DNA of 64,000 nucleotides from Occultella gossypii. GTDB lineage: Bacteria > Actinomycetota > Actinomycetes > Actinomycetales > Beutenbergiaceae. The stretch covers positions 124,001-188,000 of the forward strand of contig NZ_JAGSHT010000017.1 of NCBI RefSeq assembly GCF_019947135.1. Reading direction: 5' to 3'. Below, piece by piece: positions 49,452 to 58,134 of the stretch. Both the position numbers and the translations under genes were made by a program. Under the pieces are notes generated by a model that had not been told where the DNA came from, made no database searches, and saw nothing but the letters and a program-made list of their open reading frames with translations. Every line of letters begins with the position of its first letter. Position 1 is the stretch's first letter.

Positions 49452-50801
49452 ATGACCTCCGAGACGACCGTTGCTGCTCCCCCGTCGCTGCTGCGCAACA
49501 CCCGGTACCTCACCTGGCTGATCAGCGACACCAGCAAGGGCCTCGCGGCCGCCCTGTTCTCCTTCGCGGTCCCTCTGCTCGCTCTGATCATCACGAACGA
49601 CCCGGCTCGGGCCGGCATCATCGGCGCCGTGGGCCTGGCCGTGCGCGCGCTGACCACCCTCGCCGGCGGCGTGATCGCGGACCGGTACCGCCGGATCGCC
49701 CTGATGGTGCTCGGATCGTCGATCGGCGTCGCGATCGCCGGCTCGTTCACCCTGCTGGCACTCGGAGACGCCCTCACGTTCATGACCCTCCTGATCGTCG
49801 CCGTACTCCTCGCGGCGCGCACCGGCTTCTTCGACGTCGCCGGCGAGAGCGCGCTGAAGGAGGTCGTGCCGGACGGCGCGATGGGTCGGGCGCAGGCGGC
49901 GAACCAGGGCCGCGATGCCGTCCTGCAACTGGCCGGCGGGCCGCTCGGCGGCGCGCTGCTCGCCGTCGGCGGCTGGGTGGTCGGCGCTGCGATGACCGCC
50001 TGTCACCTGATCGCGGCGATCACGGCGTGGCTGCTCGGCCGGTCGTCGCGCGCGGCCGAGGTGAACCCTACGGCCGAGGCACGCGTTCCGGCCGATCCGG
50101 GCGTCCCCGACACGCCCGCCGCGACCCCGGCCACCGCGGGTGCGCGGACACCCGAACCGAACGCGCTAGCGGAACTGCGCGCCGGCTTCGCCTGGCTGCT
50201 CTCCCGCACCGACCTGCGAGGCGTCCTGCTGGTGTCCACGATCATCAACCTCGGCTTCAACGCTGCCATCACGACCGTGGTGTACGGGCTGCAACAGGAC
50301 GGGCAGTCCCCGGCTGCGATCGGTTGGGTCTCGGCCGGCGCGGGTGCCGCGATGCTGCTCGGGGCGGTCGTCGCGCCGATGCTGGTGTCCCGGGTGCCGG
50401 CCGGCGTGCTGACGATCGTCGGGCTGACCGTGGCGGCCGTCGGCGCCTACTCCCTCTCGCTCGTGGACTCGGTCTGGGCGATCACCGCCGTGCTCGCAGC
50501 CTCGGTGCTCGCGGTCCCCGCCCTGAACGCGGCTCTGATGGGGTACTTCATGGTCGCGACACCGAGCGAGCTCCTCGGCCGGGCGAACAGTGCGTCCATG
50601 GTCCTCGGGATCGGGGCGATGCCGCTCGGTCCGCTGATCGCGGGCTTCGGGCTCGCCTGGATCGGGCGTGAGGGCACCATCGCCATCTGCGCGGCGCTCT
50701 GCGCCGTCGCTGCACTCCTGGCAATCACCAACCGTGGCCTGCGGGCGCTGCCCGCAGAGTCCGGCTGGACCGCCCACGCCGCGCGGTTCGGCACCCGCTG
50801 A
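49452..50801 (+). CDS. MFS-type transporter
   Basis: I start at the ATG at 49452, seven bases after TAGGGT. The 449-residue protein has about twelve hydrophobic segments in two halves, a cytoplasmic GGVIADRYRR loop after the second segment and a Pro/Ala/Thr-rich central loop near residues 200-240. It resembles drug and metabolite exporters of the enterobactin-exporter type. Divergence from an ArsR regulator suggests inducible efflux. The substrate is unknown. Confidence 0.88.
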   Translation: MTSETTVAAPPSLLRNTRYLTWLISDTSKGLAAALFSFAVPLLALIITNDPARAGIIGAVGLAVRALTTLAGGVIADRYRRIALMVLGSSIGVAIAGSFTLLALGDALTFMTLLIVAVLLAARTGFFDVAGESALKEVVPDGAMGRAQAANQGRDAVLQLAGGPLGGALLAVGGWVVGAAMTACHLIAAITAWLLGRSSRAAEVNPTAEARVPADPGVPDTPAATPATAGARTPEPNALAELRAGFAWLLSRTDLRGVLLVSTIINLGFNAAITTVVYGLQQDGQSPAAIGWVSAGAGAAMLLGAVVAPMLVSRVPAGVLTIVGLTVAAVGAYSLSLVDSVWAITAVLAASVLAVPALNAALMGYFMVATPSELLGRANSASMVLGIGAMPLGPLIAGFGLAWIGREGTIAICAALCAVAALLAITNRGLRALPAESGWTAHAARFGTR

Positions 50802-50913
50802 CCCCTCTGGACCCAGCCACTCACGGAGTCATCGTGCGGCCCATCGGGTCCATGCGCCGCACCATCGCACTGCCGCCGGGTTCTGCGGCGTGGGAGTGGG
50901 GGATGATGTGTCC

Positions 50914-51891
50914 GTGACCAGCCTCGATGCTCCGGTTCCCGACGTTCTCGGCGGCGAGTTCACCGCCCGGACGATCACGCTCACGCCCGACGGTGCGGCG
51001 GTCGGGCCACCCGTTGCGACACTGGTCCGGCTCGGCGCCGAGCGCACCCAGGACGTCGCGGTCCTGTACGTGCACGGATTCTGCGACTACTTCTTCCAGG
51101 CCGATCATGCGGCCGCGTGGGCCGAGCACGGCTATGACTTCTTCGCGCTCGACCTGCGCGACTACGGCCGGTCGATCCGGCCCGGCCGCCAGCCCAACTG
51201 GATCGCCGATCTGGCCGCCTACGACGAGGAACTGGACGCCGCGCTGGCCGCGATCCGCGCCGAGGGCTACCACGCGGTCCTGCTGCTCGGCCACTCGACC
51301 GGCGGCCTGATCACGACGCTGTACGCGAGCGACCATCCCGGAGCCGTGGATGCCCTGGTCCTGAACAGTCCGTGGTTCGACCTCAACGAGAACTGGTTCC
51401 ACCGGGTGATCACCACGCGGGTCGTGGACCTCATCGGCCCTCGCGTTCCCCACCTCAAGGTCGGACGTGTGAACCAGGCCTACGGCCGGCATCTGCACGC
51501 TTCCACGGGCGGGCCGTACGACTACGACCTGGCCTGGAAACCCCTCGAGGGTTTCGAGGCGCACGCCGGCTGGCTGCGCGCGATCCGCCGCGGCCACGCC
51601 CGGATCGCACGCGGGCTCGACGTGGACGCGCCGGTCCTGATGTGCACGTCCGCCCGGTCCGGATCCGCGAGCCGGCCGAGTCAGGACGATCTCAACGGCT
51701 CCGACTGCGTCCTGGACGTCGAGCACATGCATGCCCGGATCGGGCGAGTCGGACCCGACGTCACCGCGGTACGCATCGCCGGTGGTTGGCACGACCTCGC
51801 CCTCTCCGGGCCGGCCGCTCGCGCCGACTACGAGCGCACCGTCTTCGACTGGCTCGCGGCTCGCCTCAGGACCGGCGCGACCACTCGCTAA
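50914..51891 (+). CDS. Alpha/beta hydrolase (serine hydrolase/lysophospholipase type)
   Basis: The start is a GTG, either 50914 (used here) or 50908; GGGGGATGAT precedes both. The 325-residue protein has the oxyanion region YVHGFCDY, the nucleophile elbow GHSTGG with Ser128 and a late WHDL with the probable catalytic histidine. Residues 45-130 match lysophospholipase-like hydrolases. There is no signal peptide. It is followed three bases later by a membrane protein gene whose -10 box overlaps this stop codon. Confidence 0.85.
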   Translation: MTSLDAPVPDVLGGEFTARTITLTPDGAAVGPPVATLVRLGAERTQDVAVLYVHGFCDYFFQADHAAAWAEHGYDFFALDLRDYGRSIRPGRQPNWIADLAAYDEELDAALAAIRAEGYHAVLLLGHSTGGLITTLYASDHPGAVDALVLNSPWFDLNENWFHRVITTRVVDLIGPRVPHLKVGRVNQAYGRHLHASTGGPYDYDLAWKPLEGFEAHAGWLRAIRRGHARIARGLDVDAPVLMCTSARSGSASRPSQDDLNGSDCVLDVEHMHARIGRVGPDVTAVRIAGGWHDLALSGPAARADYERTVFDWLAARLRTGATTR

Positions 51892-51900
51892 GGTATGCCC

Positions 51901-53376
51901 ATGACCGTGCCGGCGCCCCCACCCCAGGGCGCACCGGCAGATACCGGTCAGGGACAGTCGCTGCTCAGCGAGAGCGTGTCCCTGTTCCGCACCACCGGCC
52001 GGCTCCTGGCACGGCACTGGCTCCCGCTCGCGGTGATCGCCGGCGCCGGCGTCGCGGCGCACTGGTACCTGCTGGATCTCGCGGTCTGGCTCGGCCGGCT
52101 CGGAGCCGTGCCCGGGATGCTCGGACTCTCGCTGGTCCCGTTCAGCACCATGCTCGCGGTGATCGGGATGCTCCTGGTCCTGCGGCGCCGGGAACGTTCG
52201 CGGCACGTCGCGGTCGACCTGCTCGCCGCCACCGGGAGCGTGCTCCTGCCGTTCCTGGTCGTCTACCAGAGCGGCGGTCGCCTGGACGACGACCTGCGCC
52301 ACCACTCCTACTTCGGGATCCAGGACGACTTCTCGCGTTTCGACACCACCGACGTCGACGGCGCCTCCCGGATCCCGGACGCGGCCTCCGCCCTGGTGCT
52401 GGCGATCGTGGCGGTCGCTCTGATCGGCCGGCTCATCGGTGGCTACTTCGTCACGTCCGGGCGGTTCTGGAAGGGCCGGGACGACCCCCGGCGCACCGCG
52501 CTGCAAGCGCTGGTCGGCTACCTCGAGCTGGTCTGGATCGTCCTCGGCGCCTATGTGGTGGGCAGCCTGGTGGCCACCGCCGTCGGGTGGCTGGGCAGCC
52601 GCGCGGTGACGCACTGGGTCATCGACTTCTGGGCCGGGGTGCGGATCGACTTCCCGGTCATCGGTGGCGTCGGCGACTGGGTCGTCGGCGCGATCGGACC
52701 GGTCGCCGCTGCGCTAGGGACCGCCCTCATCGTCCCGATCGCGTGGCTCGCCATCGGCATCATCATCTACGGGATCGAGGCCAGTGACGTCATCGCCGAT
52801 GACGAGGTGGCCCGCCTCGGCGGCCGCGCGCCGCTCCTGAGCCGCGTCACCCGCCGGTTCGGTGACACCACCATCACCAAGGCCTGGCACGCCCTGGCCG
52901 AGCCGAACGGCCGGTTCGGCGCGCTGATGGGTGGGATGGCCATGATCGTGCGGGCCGGCTGGGTCACCGTGCTGGTCTTCTGCCTCGGCTACGTCCTCAT
53001 CACCCAGATCCCCTACCTGGTCTGGGGAGTGGCGCGTCTGCTCGCCGGCAACATCACCACGCTCGGCTGGTTCGCCCTCTGGGACCCGCTGGACGTCATC
53101 GCCGAGATCCTCGTGCTGATGGTCTCCGCGGCCCTGCTCGCCGCGGCCGCGGACGCCCTGCTGCAGCGCTACGGCGCCAACCCCTCGCTCCGGCTGCCGC
53201 TCTCCCGCCGGAGGCCGGGAGCCAACCCGCTCGGCTACTCCCGCGGCACCATGCACCAGGGCACCGACCAGGCCTGGGGCGACCGGCCGCCGTCGGGCAT
53301 CACGGCGCCGCAGGCGGCCCCCGAAGGCGCCGGGACCCACCGGCTGGGTCACTCGGTCACGGGCAGCCTGAAATAG
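51901..53376 (+). CDS. Multi-pass membrane protein of unknown function
   Basis: TAAGGT (51889-51894) lies six bases before the ATG at 51901, which favours this start; an ATG at 51895 is in frame. The 491-residue protein has about eight hydrophobic segments (for example LPLAVIAGAGVAAHWYLLDL and ALGTALIVPIAWLAIGIIIY), with a hydrophilic loop near residues 120-150 and a Pro/Gly-rich C-terminal tail. The last 28 bases overlap the convergent gene. Function is unknown; the next three genes also encode membrane-anchored proteins. Confidence 0.78.
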   Translation: MTVPAPPPQGAPADTGQGQSLLSESVSLFRTTGRLLARHWLPLAVIAGAGVAAHWYLLDLAVWLGRLGAVPGMLGLSLVPFSTMLAVIGMLLVLRRRERSRHVAVDLLAATGSVLLPFLVVYQSGGRLDDDLRHHSYFGIQDDFSRFDTTDVDGASRIPDAASALVLAIVAVALIGRLIGGYFVTSGRFWKGRDDPRRTALQALVGYLELVWIVLGAYVVGSLVATAVGWLGSRAVTHWVIDFWAGVRIDFPVIGGVGDWVVGAIGPVAAALGTALIVPIAWLAIGIIIYGIEASDVIADDEVARLGGRAPLLSRVTRRFGDTTITKAWHALAEPNGRFGALMGGMAMIVRAGWVTVLVFCLGYVLITQIPYLVWGVARLLAGNITTLGWFALWDPLDVIAEILVLMVSAALLAAAADALLQRYGANPSLRLPLSRRRPGANPLGYSRGTMHQGTDQAWGDRPPSGITAPQAAPEGAGTHRLGHSVTGSLK

Positions 53377-54002
53377 TCCGGGGACAGGCTCCAGCTCGAC
53401 TCGAGCCGGACCGTGGCCGGTTCGGCGTCCTCCGGCATCAGGACGAGCAGGTACTGGACGGCGGGCAACGGGTCGTCGCCCGGTTCCGGCTGCGCGACGT
53501 CGAGGGAGTCCTGGATCCCCTCCACGCCGTAAGGCACGTCGTTGCCCGTCTCGAACCGCCGGCCCTGGGTGTCCTGGACGAGCGTGTCCAGGCTGTAGAT
53601 CTCGGTGTTCGTGCTCTCCACCGCGAGGCCGACCTGCCACAGCACCGTGCCCGCGGGTGGCTCCCACCGCTCATCGTAGGTGTCCACGCCGCCGTCGAGC
53701 CGTTCGACCCCGACCAGTTCGATGCTGACGCCCTCGTGGCTGGCCACCCCGTTCGCGTCAACCGGTACCGGCACGTGCGACTCGCCGTGCCACCAGGTGT
53801 CCCGGGCCTCCGCGCTCACCCGCCAGCCGAGCGAGCCCAGGACCAGGATCCCCACCACCGCGAGTGCCACCGTGGCGCGCCGGGACCGGTGCTGCGGCAG
53901 CGGCGGCGGGGCGGCCGGTAGCGGCTCCTGAGCCGGTGCCATCCAGTCCTCGCGACCCTGCCCGGGTTGGTACGGGGGCGGGTACGGCGCGGGTCCGCTC
54001 AT
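53349..54002 (-). CDS. Membrane-anchored hypothetical protein with proline-rich N terminus
   Basis: The 217-residue protein has a Pro/Tyr/Gln-rich cytoplasmic N terminus, one membrane helix at about 45-60 (ALAVVGILVLGSLGW) and an outer domain rich in beta strands (GVSIELVGVERLDG). It overlaps the upstream gene in an ATGA arrangement, forming a three-gene operon with 53999 and 54577. Its 3' end overlaps the convergent membrane-protein gene by 28 bases. No family was recognised. Confidence 0.75.
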   Translation of the reverse strand: MSGPAPYPPPYQPGQGREDWMAPAQEPLPAAPPPLPQHRSRRATVALAVVGILVLGSLGWRVSAEARDTWWHGESHVPVPVDANGVASHEGVSIELVGVERLDGGVDTYDERWEPPAGTVLWQVGLAVESTNTEIYSLDTLVQDTQGRRFETGNDVPYGVEGIQDSLDVAQPEPGDDPLPAVQYLLVLMPEDAEPATVRLESSWSLSPDYFRLPVTE

Positions 54003-54580
54003 CGCTCACCGACCGGCAGCAGTTCGGGTTCCTCGACGACGCCCGGACCGGGCTCGACCGTGCCCGGGTCCACCCGCAGCGCGAGCACGGCGTACGGCAT
54101 CGGGGTGTCGGAGCCCGGTCCCAGACCCGACGGCCAAGCCTCGAAGGTCAGGTCGCCGAGCGCGTCCAGCGGCACCTCGAAGGCCAGGGTGCCCCGGTGC
54201 CAGAGGTCCGGGCTGGCGAACCATTCGCCGAAGTCGCGGCCGGTGATGGGGTACCGGCGGCCGCGCTCGTCCACCAGCACGAAATCACCGGGCAGGCTCG
54301 GCTCGTCGGTGGTGGCGTAGGACAGGTCGACGAGCACCCAGACCCCCACGGTCTCCAGCGGGTTCTCATCCTCGTCGAGGATCGTCTCGTACGCGCGCGC
54401 ACCCGAGACGTTCACCTGCAGGGGATGCACCACCGAGTCCCGCCCGAGGGTCATCCGCACGCCGATGGGCCCGTTCGGGGGTGCGTTGGCCTCGAGGGCG
54501 TTGACACCGAGCCCGGCGCCCACCAGCACGGCGAGCATGACGACGGTGACCGCCCAGGCCGGGAACTGCCGGCCGGTCAC
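53999..54580 (-). CDS. Membrane-anchored hypothetical protein
   Basis: The GTG at 54580 overlaps the previous stop (GTGA). The 193-residue product has an N-terminal helix (FPAWAVTVVMLAVLVGAGLG) and an outer domain with strands such as VGVWVLVDLSYATTDEPSLP, which resembles DUF4352-like lipoprotein folds. It lies in the middle of the 53349-55209 operon. Function is unknown. Confidence 0.75.
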   Translation of the reverse strand: MTGRQFPAWAVTVVMLAVLVGAGLGVNALEANAPPNGPIGVRMTLGRDSVVHPLQVNVSGARAYETILDEDENPLETVGVWVLVDLSYATTDEPSLPGDFVLVDERGRRYPITGRDFGEWFASPDLWHRGTLAFEVPLDALGDLTFEAWPSGLGPGSDTPMPYAVLALRVDPGTVEPGPGVVEEPELLPVGER

Positions 54581-55209
54581 GGTTCCTCGTCCAGGATCGC
54601 GGGCGGGATCTCGTCGTCGCGGGGCACCGTCACGACACCGATCCGGTCCCCCGCGAACCAGGTGGGCTCCTCGAACAGGAAACTGATGTCCTCGTAGGTC
54701 TCGGTGAGGGTGAGCTCCACCTCGTCCCCGATGGCACCGGAGTCCCGCACCGGCCAGAGCATCGCGACGTGGACCGGCAGGTCCGCGGTCAGGAAGCTCG
54801 CGCTCGAGTCGTCGGCCAGCAGGACGACCTTCTGGAACCGCTCCTCGACCAGGTCCGCACCGCTCAGGCGGAAGTTCTGATGGTCGGTGTAGATCCCTTC
54901 GAGCTCGGAGGTCTCGAGCACCATCACCACCCCGACCCAGGCATCCGCCTCGTCCGGGATGCCGTAGATGTCCACCTGGTCGGAGACGAAGAAGGACTCC
55001 ACCGTCACCGAGTACGGGCCGACGTCCACGGTCTCGCCCACCGTGAGCTGGCGGGCGGGCTCGGGTGCGACCCTCGCGAACCCCCCGACGGCGGCGATCA
55101 CCACGACCAGGACCCCCACCATCGCGATCGCGACCCGCCGCGGCCAGGTGCGCACGATCCAGCGCGCGATCCCCGGCACGCTCAACAGCGCCCCCACGTC
55201 GTTGGCCAC
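54577..55209 (-). CDS. Membrane-anchored hypothetical protein
   Basis: The start is a GTG at 55209, six bases after TACTCT on the minus strand (55221-55216), so the operon mRNA is probably leaderless. The 210-residue protein has one membrane helix at about 27-44 (AIAMVGVLVVVIAAVGGF) and an outer domain with DVGPYSVTVESFFVSDQVDI. It resembles the next gene product in layout and may be a paralog. Function is unknown. Confidence 0.75.
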   Translation of the reverse strand: MANDVGALLSVPGIARWIVRTWPRRVAIAMVGVLVVVIAAVGGFARVAPEPARQLTVGETVDVGPYSVTVESFFVSDQVDIYGIPDEADAWVGVVMVLETSELEGIYTDHQNFRLSGADLVEERFQKVVLLADDSSASFLTADLPVHVAMLWPVRDSGAIGDEVELTLTETYEDISFLFEEPTWFAGDRIGVVTVPRDDEIPPAILDEEP

Positions 55210-55293
55210 GCGCCAAGAGTACGCCGATGCACGGGATGCGGGCTCGCAGCGCCTAGCATGGTGCCCCCAGCAGGTTGCCGATCAGAGGACACG

Positions 55294-55620
55294 ATGGCCA
55301 CCAGGACAGTCACCGAACTCACCGACGATCTCGACGGTGGTCCGGCGCAGCACACCGTGCGGTTCTCACTCGAGGACACGATCTACGAGATCGACCTGAA
55401 CAAGGCGAACCGGGACGCGCTGCTCACCGCCCTGGCGCCGTTCGCCGCCGCGGCTCGCCGCGTCCGTGGTGGTGTTGTCGAGCCCGCGACGGTGCGCGAG
55501 GAGACGCCGGTGGACCCGCGCGCGGTCCGGGAGTGGGCCCGCTCGCGTGGCATCACGATCCCGCCGCGGAGCCGGGTGCCGCGGGAGGTCGTCGACGCGT
55601 TCCGCGAGGCCGGGTACTGA
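55294..55620 (+). CDS. lsr2: Lsr2-family nucleoid-associated protein
   Basis: The 108-residue protein starts after AGAGG. It has the Lsr2 dimerisation domain (TVTELTDDLDGGPAQHTVRF and YEIDLNKANRDALLTAL), a short linker and the C-terminal DNA-binding domain (VREWARSRGITIP). In well-studied Lsr2 proteins an RGR motif inserts into the minor groove of AT-rich DNA; here the corresponding residues 92-94 read RSR. It would bridge DNA and silence AT-rich or foreign genes. Confidence 0.92.
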   Translation: MATRTVTELTDDLDGGPAQHTVRFSLEDTIYEIDLNKANRDALLTALAPFAAAARRVRGGVVEPATVREETPVDPRAVREWARSRGITIPPRSRVPREVVDAFREAGY

Positions 55621-55674
55621 CGCCTGCCCCAGCGACCTGCCGCCGCGTCGGTGGGTCCACCTAGGGTGGTCGGC

Positions 55675-56490
55675 ATGACCACTCTAGGCATCGTCTTCCC
55701 GCCCGATCAGCCCCCGGAGCGTCTGCGCGACGTCGCCCTCGCCGCCGAGTCGGCAGGCCTGGACGAGCTCTGGCTCTGGGAGGACTGCTTCTCCGAGTCC
55801 GGTGTCGCGCCCGCCTCGGCCGTGCTCGCCTGGACCGAACGGATCAACGTCGGCATCGGCCTGTTCCCGGTACCGCTGCGCAACGTCGCGATCACCGCCA
55901 TGGAGATCGCCACGATCTCCCGGCTCTTCCCCGGCCGGTTCCTGCCGGGTGTCGGTCACGGCGTGCTCGACTGGATGGAGCAGGTCGGCGCACGTGCGAA
56001 GTCGCCGTTGACCCTCCTTCGGGAGTACACGCTCGCGCTGCGCGCGCTGCTCGACGGCGAGTCCGTCACCACGAGCGGTGCGTACGTCCACCTCGACGAC
56101 GTTCAGCTCAGGTATCCGCCGGACCCGGCGCTGCCGCTCCTGGTCGGCGCGGTCAAGCCGAGGACGCTCGCGCTCGCCGGCGAGGTGGGCGACGGCGTCC
56201 TGCTGGGTGCGGGCGATGAGTCGCCGGAGGCCGTGGTCGAGAGCATCCGGGTGGCCACGCAGGCCCGTGCGGCCCAGGGCATCACCAACCCGTTCGACGT
56301 CGTCATGACCGTGAACGTGCCGGTGGGCGCTTCGGCGGATGACGTCGAGACCGCGGTACGCCCGTACCTGGAGGTCGGGGTCAACCGGATCCCGGTCTGT
56401 GGCATCAGTGCCGCCGGCCCGCCCGACGGGACCGAGGCGATCCTGGGGCTCGTGGACGCGGTGGCGCAGGCGCGGTCGCGGCTGGTTTGA
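55675..56490 (+). CDS. Luciferase-like (LLM class) flavin- or F420-dependent oxidoreductase
   Basis: I start at the ATG at 55675, seven bases after TAGGGT (55662-55667). The 271-residue protein has the LLM barrel pattern: LAAESAGLDELWLWEDCF, ASAVLAWTERINVGIGLFPV, GHGVLDWMEQVGA and LLVGAVKPRTLALAGEVGDG. Cofactor choice between FMN and F420 is not readable. It faces metQ across a strong terminator. Confidence 0.87.
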   Translation: MTTLGIVFPPDQPPERLRDVALAAESAGLDELWLWEDCFSESGVAPASAVLAWTERINVGIGLFPVPLRNVAITAMEIATISRLFPGRFLPGVGHGVLDWMEQVGARAKSPLTLLREYTLALRALLDGESVTTSGAYVHLDDVQLRYPPDPALPLLVGAVKPRTLALAGEVGDGVLLGAGDESPEAVVESIRVATQARAAQGITNPFDVVMTVNVPVGASADDVETAVRPYLEVGVNRIPVCGISAAGPPDGTEAILGLVDAVAQARSRLV

Positions 56491-56515
56491 GCGGGCGTTC
56501 CTCCGGCAGACGACG

Positions 56516-56553
56516 GCGGCCCCCGGGTTGGTTGGCGGATTCCCGGGGGCCGC
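56516..56553. terminator. Bidirectional terminator between LLM and metQ genes
   Basis: GCGGCCCCCGGG (56516-56527) and CCCGGGGGCCGC (56542-56553) form a perfect 12-bp GC stem with a 14-base loop. It lies 25 bases after the LLM stop and 20 bases before the metQ stop on the other strand. Confidence 0.75.
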
Positions 56554-56573
56554 GGTCATGCTGAGGTACGTCG

Positions 56574-57419
56574 TCAGAAAGCCGGGATGATCTCGCCGGC
56601 CGGCCAGGTCTCCTCGATGAAGGCCCGCACCTCGTCGGAGTGGAGCAGCTCGTCGAGTGCGACCAGGTCGGGGTCGTCGATGTCCTCGGAGCGCACCGCG
56701 ACGAAGTTCGCGTAGGGGTTGCCCTCGCCGTCCTCGATGAGCAGGGAGTCGGTGGCCGGGTTCAGGCCGCCCTCGAGGGCGAAGTTGCCGTTGATGACGG
56801 CCGCGTCCACGTCCTGCAGGGTGCGCACCAGCGACGCCGCGTCCGCCTCGATGAACTCGAGGCCCAGATCGTTCTCGTCGATGTCCGAGAGTCCCGCGGT
56901 CGCGGCGTCATCCACACTCAGCGTGATCACACCTGCCTGCGCGAGCAGGTCGAGGGCGCGCCCCTGGTTGGCCGGGTCGTTCGGGACCCCGATCTGGCCG
57001 CCCTGGGGCAGGTCCGCGACGTCCGTCAGGGTCTCGGAGTAGAGGGCGAAGGGCTCGATGTGGACGCCTTCGAAGTGGTCGAAGTCGAAGCCCTGGGACT
57101 CGACCTGCTCCTCGAAGTAGGGCAGGTGCTGGAAGTAGTTCGCGTCCAGGTCGCCCTCGGAGAGCGCGGTGTTCGGCAGCACGTAGTCGTCGTAGGTGAT
57201 GATCTCGAGCTCGAGGCCGGCGTCCGCGGCGAGATTGTCCTGGACGAACTCCAGGATCTCGGCGTGCGGCGTCGGGGAGGCGCCGATGACGATGTGACCG
57301 TCCGACGCGGCGCTCTCGTCGTCGCCGGACCCGCCCGCGCCGTTCCCGCCGCCTCCGCAGGCGGCCAGGGTGAGTGCGGCCACGGTGAGGGTCGAGGCGG
57401 CCAGCAGGGTTCTACGCAT
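56574..57419 (-). CDS. metQ: Methionine ABC-importer binding lipoprotein
   Basis: I start at the ATG at 57419, with AAAGGG upstream; the frame is open slightly further. The 281-residue protein has a lipoprotein signal (LAAC with Cys21), a Gly/Asp linker and the NlpA/MetQ fold (GASPTPHAEILEFVQDNLA, DANYFQHLPYFEEQ, PNDPANQGRALDLL). It binds methionine at the outer membrane surface for MetNI. It is the last gene of the metNIQ operon. Confidence 0.93.
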   Translation of the reverse strand: MRRTLLAASTLTVAALTLAACGGGGNGAGGSGDDESAASDGHIVIGASPTPHAEILEFVQDNLAADAGLELEIITYDDYVLPNTALSEGDLDANYFQHLPYFEEQVESQGFDFDHFEGVHIEPFALYSETLTDVADLPQGGQIGVPNDPANQGRALDLLAQAGVITLSVDDAATAGLSDIDENDLGLEFIEADAASLVRTLQDVDAAVINGNFALEGGLNPATDSLLIEDGEGNPYANFVAVRSEDIDDPDLVALDELLHSDEVRAFIEETWPAGEIIPAF

Positions 57420-57456
57420 TGGGAGTGTCCCTTTCGGTGTGTTGTAGAAGGTCGGC

Positions 57457-58134
57457 TCAGCGGTGATCGACGAGCCGGGCGGCCCGGTCACCGAGGAACT
57501 GGATGAGGAAGACGATCGCCAGGATGACGATGACCGCCGCGAACATCACGGAGGCGTCGAAACGTTGGTAGCCGTAGGTGATCGCGAGGAAGCCGAGGCC
57601 GCCGCCGCCGACCGCACCCGCCATCGCGGAGTAGCCGACCAGGGCGATCACCGTGACCGTGAATCCGGCGATCAGGGAGGGCAGCGCCTCGCGGACGATC
57701 ACGCCGCCGGTCATCCGCAGCCGGGACGCGCCCACCATCAGGGCGGCCTCGATCTTGCCGGGGGCGACCTCCCGCGCGGAGGTCTCCACGAGCCGGGCGT
57801 AGAACGGCACGGCGCCGACGGCCAGGGGCAGCACCGCCGCCTGCCAGCCGAGCGGGGTACCGACCACGGCCCGGGTCACCGGGATGAGCAGGATGATCAG
57901 GATGATGAACGGGATCGCCCGCCCGATGTTCACCAGGGCGGACAGCACCACGTACAGCACCGGGACCGGGCGGGTGCCGCCCTTGCCGGTGGCGTGCAGC
58001 ACGAGCCCGAGCGGCAGGCCCACGAGCGCGGTCCAGAAGGATGCGAACGCGACCATGCCCAGCGTCTCGAGCGTCGCCTCGGGCAGCTTCTCGCTGATCG
58101 CGGGGTTGGCGAGGAGTTCGTTCCACCAGTTCAT
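57457..58134 (-). CDS. metI: Methionine ABC-importer permease
   Basis: The 225-residue protein overlaps metN in an ATGA arrangement. It has about five membrane segments, the EAA-like loop IEAALMVGASRLRMTGGVIV and GYSAMAGAVGGGGLGFLAI, all characteristic of MetI. It forms the methionine channel with MetN. Confidence 0.93.
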   Translation of the reverse strand: MNWWNELLANPAISEKLPEATLETLGMVAFASFWTALVGLPLGLVLHATGKGGTRPVPVLYVVLSALVNIGRAIPFIILIILLIPVTRAVVGTPLGWQAAVLPLAVGAVPFYARLVETSAREVAPGKIEAALMVGASRLRMTGGVIVREALPSLIAGFTVTVIALVGYSAMAGAVGGGGLGFLAITYGYQRFDASVMFAAVIVILAIVFLIQFLGDRAARLVDHR

